DNA of 64,000 nt from Paracoccus nototheniae (GCF_004335005.1 NZ_RQRT01000003.1:62001-126000), one strand, 5' to 3'; shown: positions 15,252-24,309, numbered from the stretch's first letter. Notes: generated by a model from the letters alone, not told the origin. Numbers and translations are program-made.

Positions 15252-16400
15252 ATGGCCAAGCGCCCTGTCTTTCAGGAAGTCTCGGACCCCTCAGCCAGCA
15301 GCCGCCCGGTCCAGACCACCGGCATGATCGACGCCGCGCCCAAAGGCGCGCGCCGGGCGATCCGGGTCTGGCTGATGGTGCTGTTCGCGATGGTGCTGGC
15401 GATGATCGTGGTGGGGGGCGCCACCCGACTGACCGGGTCGGGCCTGTCGATCACCGAATGGGCGCCGGTCACCGGCACCATCCCGCCCCTGAACGCCGCC
15501 GACTGGCAGCGCGAATTCGACGCCTATCGCCAGATCCCCCAATATATCGAGGTCAACCGGGGCATGTCCCTGTCAGAATTCCAGTATATTTACTACTGGG
15601 AATGGGGCCACCGCCTGCTGGGCCGCGCAGTCGGGCTGGTCTGGGCGCTTGGGTTCCTGTTCTTCTGGGCGACATCCCGCATTCCGGTCGGCTGGACCCC
15701 ACGCCTGCTGGGTCTGGGCGCGCTTGGCGGGCTGCAGGGCGCGATCGGCTGGTGGATGGTCAGTTCCGGCCTGACCGAGGGGATGGTCCGCGTGGCCTCG
15801 TACCGGCTTGCCACGCATCTGGGCATCGCCTTCGTCATCCTCGGCCTGATCACCTGGTATGTGCTGCACCTGTCGCGGTCCGAGGCGCAGCTGATGCGCG
15901 CCCGCCGCGCGGGCGAGGCCAAGCTGTTTTCCATGTCCACCGGCCTGATGCATCTGACCTTTCTGCAGATCCTGCTGGGCGCGCTGGTCGCGGGCATCGA
16001 CGCGGGCCGCACCTATACCGGCTGGCCCACCATGGGCGGGGAATGGATCCCCGCCGCCATCTGGGACGGCACTCTGGGCTGGCGCAACTTTTTTGAGAAC
16101 CCGGCGCTGGTGCAGTTCATTCACCGCATGACCGGCTATCTGCTGGCCGCCTTTGCGATCGTGGTCTGGCTGCGCGCGCGCCGCTCGCCCCATCCGGTGA
16201 CGCGCCGGGCCTTCACGCTGATGATCGCCGCCATGGCGGTGCAGATCACGCTTGGCATCGCCAATGTCCTGCATGCCTCGCCACTGCATCTGGCGCTGAC
16301 GCATCAGCTGGGCGCGGTGATCCTGTTTGCAACCCTGCTGCGCGCGCGCCACCATGCCCGCTATCCCCATGAAACCTCGATCCGAGGAGTGATCCGATGA
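15252..16400 (+). CDS. ctaA: heme A synthase (COX15/CtaA type 2)
   Basis: The 382-residue inner-membrane enzyme turns heme O into heme A for cytochrome aa3 oxidase. About eight membrane segments can be read. Conserved heme ligand and family motifs include GGATRLTGSGLSITEWAPVTG, QYIYYWEWGHRLLGRAVG, LGALGGLQGAIGWWMVSSGL, the HLGIAFVILG helix, TGWPTMGGEWIP, FIHRMTGYLLA and LTHQLGAVILF. This is the alphaproteobacterial/mitochondrial form. Its stop overlaps the M32 carboxypeptidase start by four bases (ATGA). AAGGAG lies before the ATG. Confidence 0.95.
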   Translation: MAKRPVFQEVSDPSASSRPVQTTGMIDAAPKGARRAIRVWLMVLFAMVLAMIVVGGATRLTGSGLSITEWAPVTGTIPPLNAADWQREFDAYRQIPQYIEVNRGMSLSEFQYIYYWEWGHRLLGRAVGLVWALGFLFFWATSRIPVGWTPRLLGLGALGGLQGAIGWWMVSSGLTEGMVRVASYRLATHLGIAFVILGLITWYVLHLSRSEAQLMRARRAGEAKLFSMSTGLMHLTFLQILLGALVAGIDAGRTYTGWPTMGGEWIPAAIWDGTLGWRNFFENPALVQFIHRMTGYLLAAFAIVVWLRARRSPHPVTRRAFTLMIAAMAVQITLGIANVLHASPLHLALTHQLGAVILFATLLRARHHARYPHETSIRGVIR

Positions 16401-17869
16401 CCGCACTGACCGACCTTCTGGCCTTTCAGCGCCAGACCGAAGCCCTGTCCTCGGTCGCCGAACGTCTTGGCTGGGATCAGGAAACGGTGATGCCGCGCGG
16501 CGCCACTGAACAGCGCGCCGAGGAGATGGGCGCCATGGAAGAGGTGCTGCACGAACGCCGCACCGATCCCCGCTTGGGCGAATGGCTGGACGCCGCCGAT
16601 CCGCAGACCGATGCCGACCGCCGCGCCATCGATCTGATCGCCCGCGATTTCGCCCGCACCAGCCGGGTGCCCGCGCGTCTGGCATCCGAACTGGCGCGGC
16701 TGACCTCGCTGGCGCAGGGCATCTGGGGCGAGGCCCGCGCCAAGGACGCGCCCGAGGATTTCCTGCCGACCCTCGATCAGGTGCTGATGCTGAAGCGCGA
16801 AGAGGCCGCCGCCCTAGCCGATGGCGGCGATCTGTACGACGCGCTGCTGGAGGATTACGAACCCGGCATGACCGGCGCCCGGCTGGCCAGCCTGTTCGAC
16901 GCCATGCGCCCGCGTCTGGTCACCCTGCGCGACGACGTGCTGGGCGCCGATCGTCAGCCGCAACCCCTGTCGGGGCATTTCCCGCAGGAAACCCAGCTGC
17001 GTCTGGCGCGCAGCTGCGCCACCGCCTTCGGCTATGACTGGACGCGCGGGCGGATGGATATGGCCGTGCATCCCTTCAGCTCGGGCCGCTGGCAGGACAG
17101 CCGGATCACCACGCGGGTGGTGGAAACCGATCCCTTCAACTGCATCTATTCCACGATCCACGAAGTCGGCCATTCCAGCTATGAACTGGGCATCGACCCC
17201 GATTACGCCTTCACCCCCCTGGGCCGGGGCGTCTCGATGGGTGTCCACGAAAGCCAGAGCCGGATCTTCGAGAATCAGATGGGCCGGGGCCGCGCCTTCA
17301 CCGGCTGGCTGTTCGAACGCATGTCCGAGGCCTTCGACGGGTTGAACATCACCGATCCCGATGCCTTCTACGCCACCGTGAACCGGGTAACGCCCGGCTA
17401 TATCCGCACCGAATCTGACGAGGTGCAGTACAACCTGCACATCATGCTGCGTTTCGATCTGGAGCGTGACCTGATCTCGGGCCGCCTCGACACGCGCGAT
17501 CTGGTCGAGGCGTGGAACGCGCGCTTCCTCAAGGATTTCGATGTCGCGGTGGACCGCCCCGCCCATGGCCTGTTGCAGGACGTGCATTGGTCGGTGGGTC
17601 TGTTCGGTTATTTCCCGACCTATGCGCTTGGCAATGTTTATGCCGGCTGCCTCAATCAGGCGCTGCGCCGCGACGTTCCCGATCTGGACGAGGCACTGGC
17701 CCGGGGCGATGCCACCCCCGGCACCGAATGGCTGCGCGAAAACGTCCAGCGCCATGGCGGCCTGATGCCGCCCGCAGATGTCGTTGAGGCCGCCTCGGAC
17801 AGCATCATCAGCCCCGAGCCGCTTCTGGATTACCTCGAGAAGAAATTTGGGCGCATCTACGCCTTGTAA
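16397..17869 (+). CDS. M32 family carboxypeptidase (Taq type)
   Basis: A 490-residue zinc metallopeptidase removing C-terminal residues. The zinc site HEVGH is at residues 255-259, followed by SSYELG; the third ligand region is GVSMGVHESQSRIFENQMGRG. Other family markers are LGWDQETVMPRGATEQRAEE near the start, DMAVHPFSSG and DVHWSVGLFGYFPTYALGNVYA. Length is that of the family. It is translationally coupled to ctaA by an ATGA overlap, though no functional tie is known. A terminator hairpin follows. Confidence 0.93.
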   Translation: MTALTDLLAFQRQTEALSSVAERLGWDQETVMPRGATEQRAEEMGAMEEVLHERRTDPRLGEWLDAADPQTDADRRAIDLIARDFARTSRVPARLASELARLTSLAQGIWGEARAKDAPEDFLPTLDQVLMLKREEAAALADGGDLYDALLEDYEPGMTGARLASLFDAMRPRLVTLRDDVLGADRQPQPLSGHFPQETQLRLARSCATAFGYDWTRGRMDMAVHPFSSGRWQDSRITTRVVETDPFNCIYSTIHEVGHSSYELGIDPDYAFTPLGRGVSMGVHESQSRIFENQMGRGRAFTGWLFERMSEAFDGLNITDPDAFYATVNRVTPGYIRTESDEVQYNLHIMLRFDLERDLISGRLDTRDLVEAWNARFLKDFDVAVDRPAHGLLQDVHWSVGLFGYFPTYALGNVYAGCLNQALRRDVPDLDEALARGDATPGTEWLRENVQRHGGLMPPADVVEAASDSIISPEPLLDYLEKKFGRIYAL

Positions 17870-17898
17870 GCCACGGATGGATATTTAAGCCAAGATGA

Positions 17899-17931
17899 AA
17901 GGCTGAGAGGTCTCGCGCCCCTCAGCCCTTC
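17899..17931. terminator. terminator between convergent genes
   Basis: GGCTGAG (17901-17907) pairs with CTCAGCC (17921-17927), with extra pairing inside, in the gap between the M32 gene and preA. On the minus strand it is followed by TTTC, on the plus strand by CTTCTTC, so it may serve both. The remaining gap to 18039 holds another inverted repeat (GTCGCCGG / CCGGCGAC) and no gene. Confidence 0.55.
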
Positions 17932-18039
17932 TTCTTCACGCAAATATCCCAGGGGGGTCGCCGGATGGTGCGCCACTGGTCCGAGGACCAGCCGGCGACG
18001 GGGCTGGCCCCCCGGCGTCGCGGGGCGCAAAGGCCTCGC

Positions 18040-19338
18040 CTATTCCGCCGCCTTTGCCATCGGGTTGTTCGGATGCTGGGTCCAGTTGGCATAGCCCGCG
18101 CGGGGCAGGCCGGTGCGTTTGTCGATCTCGCCCAGTTCCAGTTCGCGCATGGTGATGCAATCCTCGACCGGGCAGACATCGACGCAGAGATTGCAGGCCA
18201 CGCATTCCTCCTCGATCACCTCGAAGATGCGGCCGGGCTTCATGGCGATCGCTTGGTGGCTGGTATCCTCGCAGGCGGCATAGCAGCGGCCGCAGCTGAT
18301 GCAGGCATCCTGATCAATGACCGCCTTGGTGACATAGTTCAGGTTCAGCTGTTGCCAGTCGGTGACGTTCGGGGTGGCGCGCCCGATCAGGTCGGACAGC
18401 TCCATCTGGTGGCTGTCCAGATAATCGTGCAGCCCGGTGATCATCTCCTGCACCACCTTGAAGCCATAGGTCATCGCCGCCGTGCAGACCTGCACATTGC
18501 CCGCGCCAAGGGCCATGAATTCGGCGGCGTCGCGCCATGTGGTGATGCCGCCGATGCCGCTGATGGGCAGGCCCGCGGTTTCGGGATGGCGGGCGATCTC
18601 GGCCACCATGTTCAGCGCGATGGGTTTCACCGCCGGGCCGCAATAGCCGCCATGGCTGCCCTTGCCGTCGATGGTGGGCTGGGGGGCGAACAGGTCCAGA
18701 TCGACCGAGGTGATCGAGTTGATGGTGTTGATCAGGCTGACAGCATCGGCGCCGCCGCGTTTCGCGGCCTCGGCGGGCTTTCGCACGTCGCTGATATTGG
18801 GCGTCAGCTTGACGATGCAGGGCATGCGCGAGTGCTTTTTCACCCAACGGGTGACCATCTCGATATATTCGGGCACCTGACCCACGGCCGATCCCATGCC
18901 GCGTTCGGCCATGCCGTGGGGGCAGCCAAAGTTCAGCTCGACCCCGTCGGCTTCGGTATCTTCGATCCGGGCCAGGATGTCGCGCCAGCTGTCCTCGTCG
19001 CAGGGCACCATCAGGCTGATGATCAGCGCCCGGTCGGGATAGTCGCGCTTGACCGACTTGATCTCGCGCAGGTTCACCTCCAGCGGGCGATCGGTGATCA
19101 GTTCGATATTGTTGATGCCCAGAACCCGCCGGTCGGCGCCATAGATGACGCCATAGCGCGGGCCGTTGACGTTGACGACGGGCGGGCCTTCCGAGCCCAG
19201 GGTCTTCCAGACCACACCGCCCCATCCGGCCTGAAAGGCGCGGCGGACGTTGTATTCCTTATCCGTCGGGGGGGCCGAGGCCAGCCAGAAGGGGTTGGGG
19301 GATTTGATGCCGATGAAGGTGCTGCGCAGATCTGCCAT
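18040..19338 (-). CDS. preA: NAD-dependent dihydropyrimidine dehydrogenase subunit PreA
   Basis: The 432-residue subunit has an FMN barrel like dihydroorotate dehydrogenase (LRSTFIGIKSPNPFWLASAPPTD, then VELNFGCPHGMAERGMGSA with the catalytic Cys region, and the phosphate-binding SGIGGITTWRDAAEFMALGA) and a C-terminal ferredoxin part with two 4Fe-4S motifs, CISCGRCYAACED and CVACNLCVDVCPVEDC. With PreT it reduces uracil and thymine reversibly with NADH, the first step of pyrimidine breakdown. It starts ten bases after preT. Downstream pathway enzymes are not in the window. Confidence 0.93.
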   Translation of the reverse strand: MADLRSTFIGIKSPNPFWLASAPPTDKEYNVRRAFQAGWGGVVWKTLGSEGPPVVNVNGPRYGVIYGADRRVLGINNIELITDRPLEVNLREIKSVKRDYPDRALIISLMVPCDEDSWRDILARIEDTEADGVELNFGCPHGMAERGMGSAVGQVPEYIEMVTRWVKKHSRMPCIVKLTPNISDVRKPAEAAKRGGADAVSLINTINSITSVDLDLFAPQPTIDGKGSHGGYCGPAVKPIALNMVAEIARHPETAGLPISGIGGITTWRDAAEFMALGAGNVQVCTAAMTYGFKVVQEMITGLHDYLDSHQMELSDLIGRATPNVTDWQQLNLNYVTKAVIDQDACISCGRCYAACEDTSHQAIAMKPGRIFEVIEEECVACNLCVDVCPVEDCITMRELELGEIDKRTGLPRAGYANWTQHPNNPMAKAAE

Positions 19339-19348
19339 GGGTCTGTCC

Positions 19349-20719
19349 TCAGCCGGGGATTTCGGAGGGACGTCCGGTCAGCCGGGCGTCGATGTCTTCT
19401 GCCGCATCGCGGCCCTCGGCCACGGCGGTCACCGTCAGATCGTCACCGCCCGCTGCGCAATCGCCACCCGCCCAGACCCCGTCGAGGGTCGTGCGACCGG
19501 GGCCGCTGACGGCGATCTTGCCGCCCTCCAGCGTCAGAGCGTCCGGCGCGCCGTCCAGCCGCTGGCCGATGGCGCGGAAGACCTGATCGGCCCTGAGGCG
19601 GAACCGGTCCTCGGTCAGGACCAGCCCGTCGGGGCCGTCGGTGGTATAGGCGAACTCGACCTCGGTCACCGCGCCATTGCCATGGACCGCGACGGGGGCG
19701 GCGTTGCAGATGATCCGCACGCCGCTGGCGGTGGCGTGATCCTGTTCGTGGCGGCTGGCGCCCATCCGGTCCTGACCCCGGCGATAGACGATGCTGACGT
19801 TTTCCGCGCCCAGCAGCCGGGCCTGCACGGCGGCGTCCACCGCCGTCATGCCGCCGCCGATCACCACCACGTCGCGGCCCACCGGCAGGGTGCCCAGATC
19901 GGAGGCCTGACGAAGATCGCGGATGAAGCTGACCGCGTCCAGCACATGGCGGCGATCCTCTCCCTCGGCGCGCAGCGCGTTCACGCCGCCCAGACCCATG
20001 CCAAGGAACACCGCGTCATAATCCGCCTGCAGCGCAGCGATCGTGATGTCGCGGCCAAGGGCCTGATCGTGACGCAGAGTGATGCCGCCGATGCCCATCA
20101 GCCAGTCGACCTCGGCCTGCGCGAAACCGTCCACGGCCTTATAGCTGGCGATGCCGTATTCGTTCAGCCCGCCGGGTTTGGGTCGCGCCTCATAGATGGA
20201 GACCTCGTGGCCTTTGGCAGCCAGCCGGTGGGCTGCGGCCAGACCCGCGGGGCCGGCGCCCACGACAGCCACACGCTTGCCCGTGGGGGCGGCACGGCGG
20301 AAGGGATGCGCGTCCTGAGCCATCAGCCCGTCGGTGGCATAGCGTTGCAGGGCGCCGATCTCGACCGGCTGGCCCTCGGCCTCCATGCGGACGCAGGCGC
20401 CTTCGCACAGCTGTTCGGTGGGGCAGACGCGGGCGCACATGCCGCCCAGGATATTGGCGTGAAAGATGGTCATCGCCGCCGCATCGGGGGTGCCCGTAGC
20501 GATCTGGCGGATGAACAGCGGGATGTCGATAGAGGTCGGGCAGGCCGTGATGCAGGGCGCGTCATGGCAGAAATAGCAGCGGTCGGCGGCAACGCGCGCC
20601 TCGTGGCGGTCCAGCGGCGGGGCGACATCGACGAAATTCGCCGCCAGCTGGTCGGGGGTCAGTCGGCCCGGCACGACGCCAGAGGCCAATCGTGCGGGGT
20701 TCTGTATCGCTTGGGACAT
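19349..20719 (-). CDS. preT: NAD-dependent dihydropyrimidine dehydrogenase subunit PreT
   Basis: The 456-residue FAD/NAD subunit passes electrons from NADH to PreA. The N-terminal domain has a cysteine pattern (CYFCHDAPCITACPTSIDIPLFIR, CARVCPTEQLCEGACVR) for iron-sulfur clusters, then FAD-binding VAVVGAGPAGLAAAHRLAAKGHEV, NAD-binding VVVIGGGMTAVDAA and the final GVWAGGDCAAGGDDLTVTAVAEGRDAA. The chosen ATG has AGGAGA seven bases upstream; a GTG 18 bases earlier overlaps that site. The promoter region carries a RutR-like palindrome at 20773-20788. Confidence 0.93.
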   Translation of the reverse strand: MSQAIQNPARLASGVVPGRLTPDQLAANFVDVAPPLDRHEARVAADRCYFCHDAPCITACPTSIDIPLFIRQIATGTPDAAAMTIFHANILGGMCARVCPTEQLCEGACVRMEAEGQPVEIGALQRYATDGLMAQDAHPFRRAAPTGKRVAVVGAGPAGLAAAHRLAAKGHEVSIYEARPKPGGLNEYGIASYKAVDGFAQAEVDWLMGIGGITLRHDQALGRDITIAALQADYDAVFLGMGLGGVNALRAEGEDRRHVLDAVSFIRDLRQASDLGTLPVGRDVVVIGGGMTAVDAAVQARLLGAENVSIVYRRGQDRMGASRHEQDHATASGVRIICNAAPVAVHGNGAVTEVEFAYTTDGPDGLVLTEDRFRLRADQVFRAIGQRLDGAPDALTLEGGKIAVSGPGRTTLDGVWAGGDCAAGGDDLTVTAVAEGRDAAEDIDARLTGRPSEIPG

Positions 20720-20772
20720 TTCCGTCTCCTGGCTCACCTGTTGGTCTTTTCAGGCTGGCACAGGTCCGGTTT

Positions 20773-20788
20773 TTTATCAAATGGTAAA
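20773..20788. promoter_or_regulatory. RutR-like palindromic operator upstream of preT
   Basis: TTTATCAAATGGTAAA, read on the minus strand TTTACCATTTGATAAA, is a near palindrome. It matches 13 of 16 positions of TTGACCATTTGGTCAA, an instance of the E. coli RutR consensus as I recall it. RutR is a uracil-responsive TetR repressor of pyrimidine genes. It lies about 55 bases upstream of the preT start, a fitting place. No regulator gene is nearby. Confidence 0.5.
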
Positions 20789-20816
20789 ATATCTGCCGGC
20801 AGGCTTTGCGGAAATT

Positions 20817-22121
20817 TCAGGCAGGCAGATCCAGCACCGCCGCCAGACCGCCCAGATCCGACCGTTCCAGACGCAATTCGCCGCCATGCAGGGCCGCCAG
20901 ATCGGCGACGATGGCCAGCCCCAGCCCGGCACCGGGGGGCCCCAGCTCGTCCAGACGCGCGCCGCGGATCAGCGCGCGGGGGGCCTGTGTTTCGTCCAGC
21001 CCCGGCCCGTCATCCTCGATCCGCAGGACCAGATGACCGGGCGAGGGGGTCACGGTGACCGCCACACGCGAGCGGCCCCATTTCACGGCGTTTTCGGACA
21101 GGTTGCCGATCATCTCTTCCAGATCCTGACGTTCGCCGGGAAAGGCCGCGTCCGGGGGGCAGGTGACCTCGGTCCGCATGCCCTTGTCGGACAGGGGCCA
21201 GCGCAGGACCAGCAGGATGTCGTCGATCACCGGCGCCACGGGGGTTCGGCTGCCCAGAAGGCGCGGACCCGCCTGACGGGCACGGCGCAGATGCCAGCCG
21301 ATCAGCCGGTCCATGCGGGTGATCAGCGCCTGACCGGCGTGATCGGCGGGCAGTTCGTTCGACAGGGCCGACAGGGGTGTCTTCAGCGAATGGGCCAGAT
21401 TGCCCAGATGCTGGCGGGACCGGGCCAGCAGCGTGGCGTTCTGGTCCAGTGCGGCGTTGATCTCATCCGTCAGGGGGCGCAATTCGGTGACGTCGGGGCG
21501 CGCCAGCCGGTCGGCGCCGCCCGCCCGCACATGGGCCAGATCGGCGCGCAGCCGGTCCAGACTGCGCAGCCCGATGGTCACCTGCACCAGGCTGGCCACG
21601 GCCAGACCCAGCCCCAGAACCGCCAGCGCCACGGCCAGCGGACGGATGATTTGGGCCAGACTGGCCTCGATCTCGGATAATGGTGCCGTCACGGTGACGG
21701 CAAGGCGCGCATCGCTGTCGGGAATGGTCAGCTCGCGCCGCAGCACCCGCAGGCCTGCCCCGTCGGTGTCGCGGCCCATCGTTCCGGTCAGATCGCCGGC
21801 AGGCCCCGACAGCTGCCCGTCCAGCAGCGAATCCGACCGTGCCACTGCCGCCCCATCCGCCGTCACCTGCCAGTACCAGCCCGACAAGGGCAGGCTGAAG
21901 CGAACATCCAGCGGCGTGTCGTCCAGCTCGATCCGGGCATCGTCGTCATCGACCTCCAGCTGACCGATCAGGCTGTCGGCGATGGCCAGCGTCTCTGCAT
22001 CGAAACGGTCGGTCACGAAGTCCTCGAGCAGGGCCGAGATCAGCAGGAACGCCGCCAGCAGCGCCGCCGACAGCCAGACCGCCGCCAGCAGCAGCAGGCG
22101 CCCCCGGATAGAGCGCGTCAC
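20817..22121 (-). CDS. sensor histidine kinase, PhoQ-like
   Basis: A 434-residue membrane kinase. A transmembrane helix at 9-32 is followed by a periplasmic domain of about 120 residues, a second helix at 160-182, a HAMP-like linker, the phosphoacceptor box LGNLAHSLKTPLSAL (His244), the N box NLSENAVKWG, and G boxes IEDDGPGL and GAGLGLAIV. The periplasmic part carries an acidic cluster (EVDDDDARIELDD, residues 56-68), comparable to the acidic patch by which PhoQ senses divalent cations and cationic peptides. The ATG overlaps the response regulator stop by four bases. Signal identity is inferred. Confidence 0.88.
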   Translation of the reverse strand: MTRSIRGRLLLLAAVWLSAALLAAFLLISALLEDFVTDRFDAETLAIADSLIGQLEVDDDDARIELDDTPLDVRFSLPLSGWYWQVTADGAAVARSDSLLDGQLSGPAGDLTGTMGRDTDGAGLRVLRRELTIPDSDARLAVTVTAPLSEIEASLAQIIRPLAVALAVLGLGLAVASLVQVTIGLRSLDRLRADLAHVRAGGADRLARPDVTELRPLTDEINAALDQNATLLARSRQHLGNLAHSLKTPLSALSNELPADHAGQALITRMDRLIGWHLRRARQAGPRLLGSRTPVAPVIDDILLVLRWPLSDKGMRTEVTCPPDAAFPGERQDLEEMIGNLSENAVKWGRSRVAVTVTPSPGHLVLRIEDDGPGLDETQAPRALIRGARLDELGPPGAGLGLAIVADLAALHGGELRLERSDLGGLAAVLDLPA

Positions 22122-22777
22122 GCGACCCTCAGAACGTAACCCTCGCCGCGCCGCGTCTCGATCACGCCGTCGCCGACCTTGCGGCGCAGGCGGCCGATGA
22201 CGACCTCGATGGATTTGAAATCGCGGTCGGTCTCGGCCTCGTACAGATGGTCGGACAGCTCGGTCCGGCTGACCACGCGGTCCTGATGATGGATCAGATA
22301 GGTCAGGATGCGTGCCTCGAATGCCGTCAGCTTCAGCGCAATGCCGTCGCGGGTGATCACCCCCAGCTGGCCATCCAGCTGCAGCCGCCCCGCCGCGATC
22401 ATCGGGCGCGCATGGCCCGCCGCGCGCCGGATCAGGGTCTGGGCGCGCAGGACGACCTCGTCCAGACGGAACGGCTTGACGGCGTAGTCGTCGGCGCCCG
22501 CCCGAAAGCCCGCCACCTTGTCGGTCCAGTCGCCGCGCGCCGTCAGGATCAGCACCGGCATGGCGATGCCCTGATCGCGCCAGCGGGTCAGCACCTCGAT
22601 GCCGGGCAGGCCGGGCAGGCCCAGATCAAGGATCGCCACGTCATAGCTTTCGGTGGCGCCCAGAAATTCGCCTTGCGTCCCGTCCGAGGCCCGGTCGGTC
22701 ACGAAACCGGCCTGGGTCATGGCCTGAGACAGCTGGTCGGCCAGCAGGGGGTCGTCTTCGACTATCAGCGCGCGCAT
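22118..22777 (-). CDS. OmpR/PhoP-family response regulator
   Basis: The 219-residue regulator has a receiver domain (MRALIVEDDPLL acid pocket, phosphorylation Asp51 in VAILDLGLPGLPG, LTARGDWTDKVAG, Lys in DDYAVKPF) and a C-terminal winged-helix DNA-binding domain (LKLTAFEARILTYLIHHQ, RTELSDHLYE, VEVVIGRLRRKVG, TRRGEGYVL). It is cotranscribed with the PhoQ-like kinase (four-base overlap) and lies 12 bases after the PepSY-like gene. Likely targets are the two flanking PepSY-like genes, whose shared intergenic space holds an inverted repeat. Confidence 0.93.
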   Translation of the reverse strand: MRALIVEDDPLLADQLSQAMTQAGFVTDRASDGTQGEFLGATESYDVAILDLGLPGLPGIEVLTRWRDQGIAMPVLILTARGDWTDKVAGFRAGADDYAVKPFRLDEVVLRAQTLIRRAAGHARPMIAAGRLQLDGQLGVITRDGIALKLTAFEARILTYLIHHQDRVVSRTELSDHLYEAETDRDFKSIEVVIGRLRRKVGDGVIETRRGEGYVLRVA

Positions 22778-22789
22778 GGGGTCTTTGTC

Positions 22790-23203
22790 CTAGGGGGTCT
22801 GGCGGGGCAACGCGGTGCCGGGCGGTTGCGGTTCGGCGCCGCGACGCGCCTGCAGCTGGCCGCGTCCCGCGACCTCCAGAAAGCGGCCGTTCTGCGCATC
22901 GACGCGGATGTTCAGGCGGTTGCGCTGCGGCGTCAGCAGGCGGAATTCATAGACCAGCTGGGCCCCCATCGCGCGTTCGCCGGGGGTCGGTGGCTTTGTC
23001 TCGGCCGCCAGCAGGCGACCGGCATAGCGGGCTGTGACCGCCTCGGCGATCTGGTGGAAGGGCATGGGGCGAAAGCTGGTCGCCCAAGGGTCGACCGCGT
23101 CCGCGGGCACGGGATCGGGCGGCACGGGCTGGCCACCCGCCGGGACGGCCAGAACGGCCAGCAGCGGGATCATCAGGACAGCAAGGGGGGGGCGGCGTGT
23201 CAT
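22790..23203 (-). CDS. secreted PepSY-like protein
   Basis: A 137-residue protein with a signal peptide (MTRRPPLAVLMIPLLAVLAVPAGG) and a PepSY-like core: FHQIAEAVTARYAGRLLAAE, then LVYEFRLLTPQRNRLNIRVDAQNGRFLEVAGRG, a two-strand and acidic-turn arrangement typical of that domain. PepSY domains often sit in periplasmic inhibitors or sensors near two-component genes. It is the first gene of the operon with the response regulator and kinase, so it may modulate the sensor. The C-terminus is Pro/Gln rich. Confidence 0.7.
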   Translation of the reverse strand: MTRRPPLAVLMIPLLAVLAVPAGGQPVPPDPVPADAVDPWATSFRPMPFHQIAEAVTARYAGRLLAAETKPPTPGERAMGAQLVYEFRLLTPQRNRLNIRVDAQNGRFLEVAGRGQLQARRGAEPQPPGTALPRQTP

Positions 23204-23217
23204 GGGGTCATTATGGC

Positions 23218-23262
23218 GAAACGCACCCCAATGAAAACCAAATGCCGCATTGGCGTTTCGTT
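23218..23262. promoter_or_regulatory. inverted repeat in the divergent PepSY-PepSY promoter region
   Basis: GCGAAACGC (23218-23226) and GCGTTTCG (23255-23262) face each other across 28 bases in the 137-base space between the two divergent PepSY-like genes. It could be the binding site of the adjacent response regulator. No clear -10/-35 pair was identified. Confidence 0.35.
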
Positions 23263-23340
23263 CGGGCGCCCTGGGTTAGATGTGATTCGTCGCGGGCCAC
23301 CATCGATGGCCCAGCCAGAAGTTCTAAAGGAGTTACTCAC

Positions 23341-24309
23341 ATGACCATCAAGCATCTTGCCTCGACCGCCGCGCTGATCGCCGTTGTTGCGGGCGCGGCA
23401 CCTGTCTTGGCCCAGACCGCCCCCCAGACCGAGGGCGTGACGCTGCCTGCGCTGCTGCAGGGGCTGGACCTCAGCCGCATCAGCTTTGAGACCAAGCGCG
23501 ACGGCCAGCGCAAATACGAGGGCTATCTGCCCGACGGCACCGAGATCGAGGCCGAATACGACATGGCCGACAATCTGATCAAGGTCGAGGCCGATGACGG
23601 CATGCTGCCCGCATCCGTGGTGGACGCGGCCCTGCCGTCCGAGCTGCGCGACCATCCGGCCATGGCGATGTTTGCCAGCTTTGAAGAGATCAAGACCCAT
23701 CCCCGCCATCTGGAAATCAAGGGTCGCAACGAGACGGGCGCCGAGGTCGAGGTCAAGTTCGGCCCCGATAACAGCCTGATCGAGATCGAGACCGACGACA
23801 TGGCCATGCCGCAGCCGATGATCGACGCGATCCTGCCGCAGGCCGTGCGCAGCAACGAGATCATCGCCCAGTTCGGCATGATCGAGGAGATCAAGGCGGA
23901 ATACGGCCGCTTCGAGGTCAAGGGCGAGGATGCGCAGGGCGAGGATATGCGCGCCCAGTTCGACGAGGCGGGCAATGTCCTGCGTTTTGCCCGCGACGGA
24001 GAGCGGGGCGGTCGCGAAGGCCGTGGCCCGCGCCATGAACGCGGCGATCACGATCGTGGTCCCCGTGGTGATGGTCCCCGTGACGGCGGTCCCCGTGCGG
24101 AAGGCCCCCGTGGCGACATGCCGGCACCCGCGCCGCAATTCGACACCGTGGCCGTCAACGAAAGCCTGACCGGGGCGGGCTATTCCGCCTTTGGCCTGCT
24201 GCGTCAGGACGGTCCGCGCGTCATGCTGGACGCCACCAATCCGCACGGCGAAACCGTCACGCTGGAACTGGATCCCGAGGGCGAGGTGCTGCGCGAAACC
24301 GCGCGCTGA
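23341..24309 (+). CDS. periplasmic PepSY-like repeat protein with Gly/Arg/Asp linker
   Basis: A 323-residue secreted protein. A signal peptide (to about ALAQTA, residue 26) is followed by three related acidic repeats, each with a form of YEGYLPDGTEIEAEYDMADNLIKVEADD, LEIKGRNETGAEVEVKFGPDNSLIEIETDD, or FEVKGEDAQGEDMRAQFDEAGNVLRF. These look like tandem PepSY-type units. A disordered stretch rich in GPRGDGPRDGG follows at about 220-262, then a last unit ending LELDPEGEVLRETAR. AAGGAG precedes the ATG. It diverges from the two-component operon and is a likely target. The acidic face could bind cations; that is inferred. Confidence 0.7.
   Translation: MTIKHLASTAALIAVVAGAAPVLAQTAPQTEGVTLPALLQGLDLSRISFETKRDGQRKYEGYLPDGTEIEAEYDMADNLIKVEADDGMLPASVVDAALPSELRDHPAMAMFASFEEIKTHPRHLEIKGRNETGAEVEVKFGPDNSLIEIETDDMAMPQPMIDAILPQAVRSNEIIAQFGMIEEIKAEYGRFEVKGEDAQGEDMRAQFDEAGNVLRFARDGERGGREGRGPRHERGDHDRGPRGDGPRDGGPRAEGPRGDMPAPAPQFDTVAVNESLTGAGYSAFGLLRQDGPRVMLDATNPHGETVTLELDPEGEVLRETAR

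Noticed and set aside
17965-19509. 514-residue frame antisense to preA
   Set aside because: Shadow of preA with implausible composition; preA has clear FMN and iron-sulfur motifs.
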